From Candidatus Gastranaerophilales bacterium (GTDB taxonomy: Bacteria; Cyanobacteriota; Vampirovibrionia; Gastranaerophilales; Gastranaerophilaceae), in assembly GCA_910587055.1 (NCBI GenBank), contig CAJUKY010000011.1, positions 1 through 64,000 of the forward strand: a stretch of DNA of 64,000 nucleotides. Reading direction: 5' to 3'. Both the position numbers and the translations under genes were made by a program. The first letter of the stretch is position 1; each line of letters starts with the position of its first letter. The notes under the pieces were generated by a model. That model saw only the letters and a list, made by a program, of their open reading frames with translations. It made no database searches and was not told where the DNA came from. This document shows positions 62,543 through 64,000 of the stretch, in pieces.

Positions 62543-62568
62543 TTCAACATTTGAACTATTGTGTTGAA
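62543..62568 (+). repeat. Recombination site 3 of the putative inversion switch
   Basis: Arms TTCAACATTT and TTGTGTTGAA around the core GAACTA; 10 bp from the end of the recombinase gene. Direct orientation with site 2, inverted relative to site 1. The rest of the 418-bp gap 62161-62578 is AT-rich and shows no gene; weak promoter-like pairs occur on both strands. Confidence 0.8.
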
Positions 62569-62578
62569 TAATTAAATT

Positions 62579-63121
62579 TTAAAGTATAAAGTTATTATAG
62601 CTTTCATCAATCATATCCTGATCGATCCCTATATATCGCAGGGTTATTTGCGGTGAATAATGATTAAAAATTTTTTGAAGCACCGCTATATCTTTAAATT
62701 TTTGATAATGATGATACCCGAAAGTTTTTCTTAATGTATGGGTGCCCACTTTGTATTCCACACCTGCATCTTTACAGGCATTTTTAATAATTCTGTAGCA
62801 TTGAGTGCGCTCCATTCTGTTATTAAAAATTGAAACAAACAAAGGTTCATCTTTATATCTGTTTTTTGTAAATTCATTGAGCATAGGTTTAAGTTTTGAA
62901 TTAACGGGAAATCTTTTATGCTTTCCCGTCTTCTTTTCTATTATATTTATGTAGCTTTTATTACGAACACTTTCAACATTAAGATTAAGAATATCCGAAA
63001 TTCTTAATCCGCAGTTTGTTCCTATTGTAAAAATCAATAAATCTCTTAAACTTTGCTTTTTTAAAATACTTTCAATCTTTTTTAAATCTTTTTTACTTCT
63101 GATAGGTTCTACAATGTTCAT
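62579..63121 (-). CDS. Tyrosine recombinase of FimB/FimE size (putative DNA invertase)
   Basis: 180 residues, catalytic domain only, lacking the N-terminal core-binding domain of phage integrases and XerC/D. All catalytic residues are visible: R40 in CGLRISD, a lysine in KKTGK (63-67), H128 and R131 in THTLRKTFG, H154 in FNHYSP and nucleophile Y163 in LRYIG. The size matches FimB/FimE, which invert the fimS promoter. AAGGAG is 6 bases before the ATG. It reads toward the three recombination sites at 62218-62568, which it probably acts on. Confidence 0.9.
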   Translation of the reverse strand: MNIVEPIRSKKDLKKIESILKKQSLRDLLIFTIGTNCGLRISDILNLNVESVRNKSYINIIEKKTGKHKRFPVNSKLKPMLNEFTKNRYKDEPLFVSIFNNRMERTQCYRIIKNACKDAGVEYKVGTHTLRKTFGYHHYQKFKDIAVLQKIFNHYSPQITLRYIGIDQDMIDESYNNFIL

Positions 63122-63273
63122 TTTTTCTCCTTTTCTTGTTTTATACAGCCAACGTATTTATTAAAGGAGTTTTGTATATTTTTTTGTTTGTATATAGTTT
63201 TATGTATACAGCATTGGAAACAATGCATATAAAAAACAAAAGTAACATTTTACGGGTGAATGTTATACAAGTT

Positions 63274-63303
63274 TTGTTATAATGAAAAAAAGACGGTTAT
63301 AAT
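63274..63303 (+). promoter_or_regulatory. Promoter with -10 box 6 nt before the start codon of the alkylation-repair gene
   Basis: TTGTTA (63274-63279), 18-bp spacer, TATAAT (63298-63303), then six bases and the ATG at 63310. This spacing places the transcript start at about the ATG. Upstream, AACATT/AATGTT (63244-63249 and 63259-63264) flank TTTTACGGGT, a possible operator. Confidence 0.6.
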
Positions 63304-63309
63304 TGAAAA

Positions 63310-63957
63310 ATGAAATTAGAAGAAATAAAAAAAGAAATAAACGGCATTAAAAGAACAAAGTTTGGAATATCAATACCTGAATTAAGAAAACTTGCACGCA
63401 AAATTGCTAAAGGCGACTACAAAGATTTTATTAAAAATAATGATTACTCAAGTTTTGAATTAAAACTTTTACATGCTTTTGTAATCGGATATATAAAAGA
63501 TGATATATCCGTTTTGCTCAAGTATTTTAAAGATTTTATCCCCCATGTTGATGATTGGTGCATAAACGATTCTTTATGCCAGAATTTTACAATTGCAAGA
63601 AAATATCCCGATACGGTTTGGGATTTTTTAATGAATTATAAAAACTCCAAAAAAGAATTTGAAAGCCGTGTTGTATCAGTGGTTTTATTGTCTCATTATT
63701 TAAATGATGAATACATTGACAGGGTAATAGATGTTTTAAACAGTTTAAATACTGATGATTATTATTCTCAAATGGGCACAGCATGGGCTGTTGCAACAAT
63801 TATGGGAAAATATTCGGAAAAATGCCTGAATTATTTAAAATCCAATAAATGCAGTCTTGATAAGATTACTTATAATAAATCGCTTCAAAAAATAAGAGAG
63901 TCTTTCAGAGTATCTGATGAAATTAAATTTTTAACAAAGGAATTGAAACGCTTATAA
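63310..63957 (+). CDS. DNA alkylation repair protein (AlkD-like HEAT-repeat family)
   Basis: 215 residues. Helical HEAT-like repeats with SIPELRKLARKIAKGDYKDF (N-terminal block), HVDDWCINDSLC (the W-D pair of the DNA-binding cleft) and GTAWAVATIM (second cleft Trp). AlkD-type glycosylases remove N3- and N7-alkylpurines without flipping the base. The protein is slightly shorter than Bacillus AlkD (about 237). No ribosome site; leaderless promoter just upstream. Divergent from the recombinase. The remaining 43 bases of the window show nothing. Confidence 0.88.
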   Translation: MKLEEIKKEINGIKRTKFGISIPELRKLARKIAKGDYKDFIKNNDYSSFELKLLHAFVIGYIKDDISVLLKYFKDFIPHVDDWCINDSLCQNFTIARKYPDTVWDFLMNYKNSKKEFESRVVSVVLLSHYLNDEYIDRVIDVLNSLNTDDYYSQMGTAWAVATIMGKYSEKCLNYLKSNKCSLDKITYNKSLQKIRESFRVSDEIKFLTKELKRL

Positions 63958-64000
63958 ACTGGCTATTATTAAATTATCTTCAAACAAAATCACAAATTGT

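Noticed and set aside
62579..63121. Tyrosine recombinase as a prophage or integron integrase
   Set aside because: It lacks the N-terminal core-binding domain, no phage genes or attC-type cassettes are near, and inverted recombination sites lie directly beside it.

Overview
The window looks like a chromosomal segment of an AT-rich, diderm bacterium most like the gut Gastranaerophilales (Melainabacteria/Vampirovibrionia, the non-photosynthetic sister group of Cyanobacteria). This placement is inference from gene content: lipid A genes (lpxD-lpxC-fabZ-lpxA) and heptose activation occur together with sepF next to yggS, an SLH-domain envelope protein, and very AT-rich intergenic DNA. No rRNA, CRISPR array, IS transposase or prophage block was seen. 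The only RNA gene found is a tRNA-Leu(GAG).

Layout. 1-16009 is a long leftward (minus) run: a partial polyprenyl synthase, an M29 aminopeptidase, the lipid A block, a heptose-1-P adenylyltransferase, a PpiC lipoprotein, mfd, a ROK kinase, a PlsC-like acyltransferase and a large zinc-ribbon/ATPase/TPR protein. 16209-22308 is rightward: pdxJ, a ~200-bp nested palindrome, yggS-sepF, an SLH protein, acpP, fabF, then repeats built on the 5' end of the tRNA-Leu. 22357-33039 holds two small XRE regulators, two paralogous kinase-like proteins, a DUF475 protein, a sugar porter, acpS, a SNF2-type helicase and an XRE/MNT/HEPN toxin-antitoxin cluster whose toxin gene is frameshifted. 33041-48537 contains dnaE, a radical SAM protein flanked by 14-bp direct repeats, a DAHP synthase, rsmE and a CCA-adding/poly(A) polymerase family gene, an alpha-toroid protein, a LysE exporter, a tryptophan-codon attenuator placed before a gene that is not a trp gene and is itself broken, and a YuiF/NhaC-type transporter. 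48554-62160 is a surface glycan locus: an MsbA-like ABC exporter, then eleven tightly packed or overlapping leftward genes for nucleotide-sugar synthesis and glycosyl transfer.

The glycan operon begins next to three 26-bp sites with 10-bp arms and the same 6-bp core. One is in opposite orientation to the other two. A FimB-sized tyrosine recombinase gene lies 10 bp beyond the last site. This reads as a phase-variable DNA inversion switch controlling surface polysaccharide and is the most striking candidate system here. The second is the trp-type attenuator: leader peptide with three consecutive Trp codons, competing 1:2, 2:3 and 3:4 hairpins, and a T-run.

Two other themes recur. Several genes have a -10 hexamer only 6-7 nt upstream of an ATG and no Shine-Dalgarno, suggesting leaderless mRNAs. 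Three genes are broken (one nonsense codon, two single-base changes in A-runs), which could be real decay, phase variation or assembly error.
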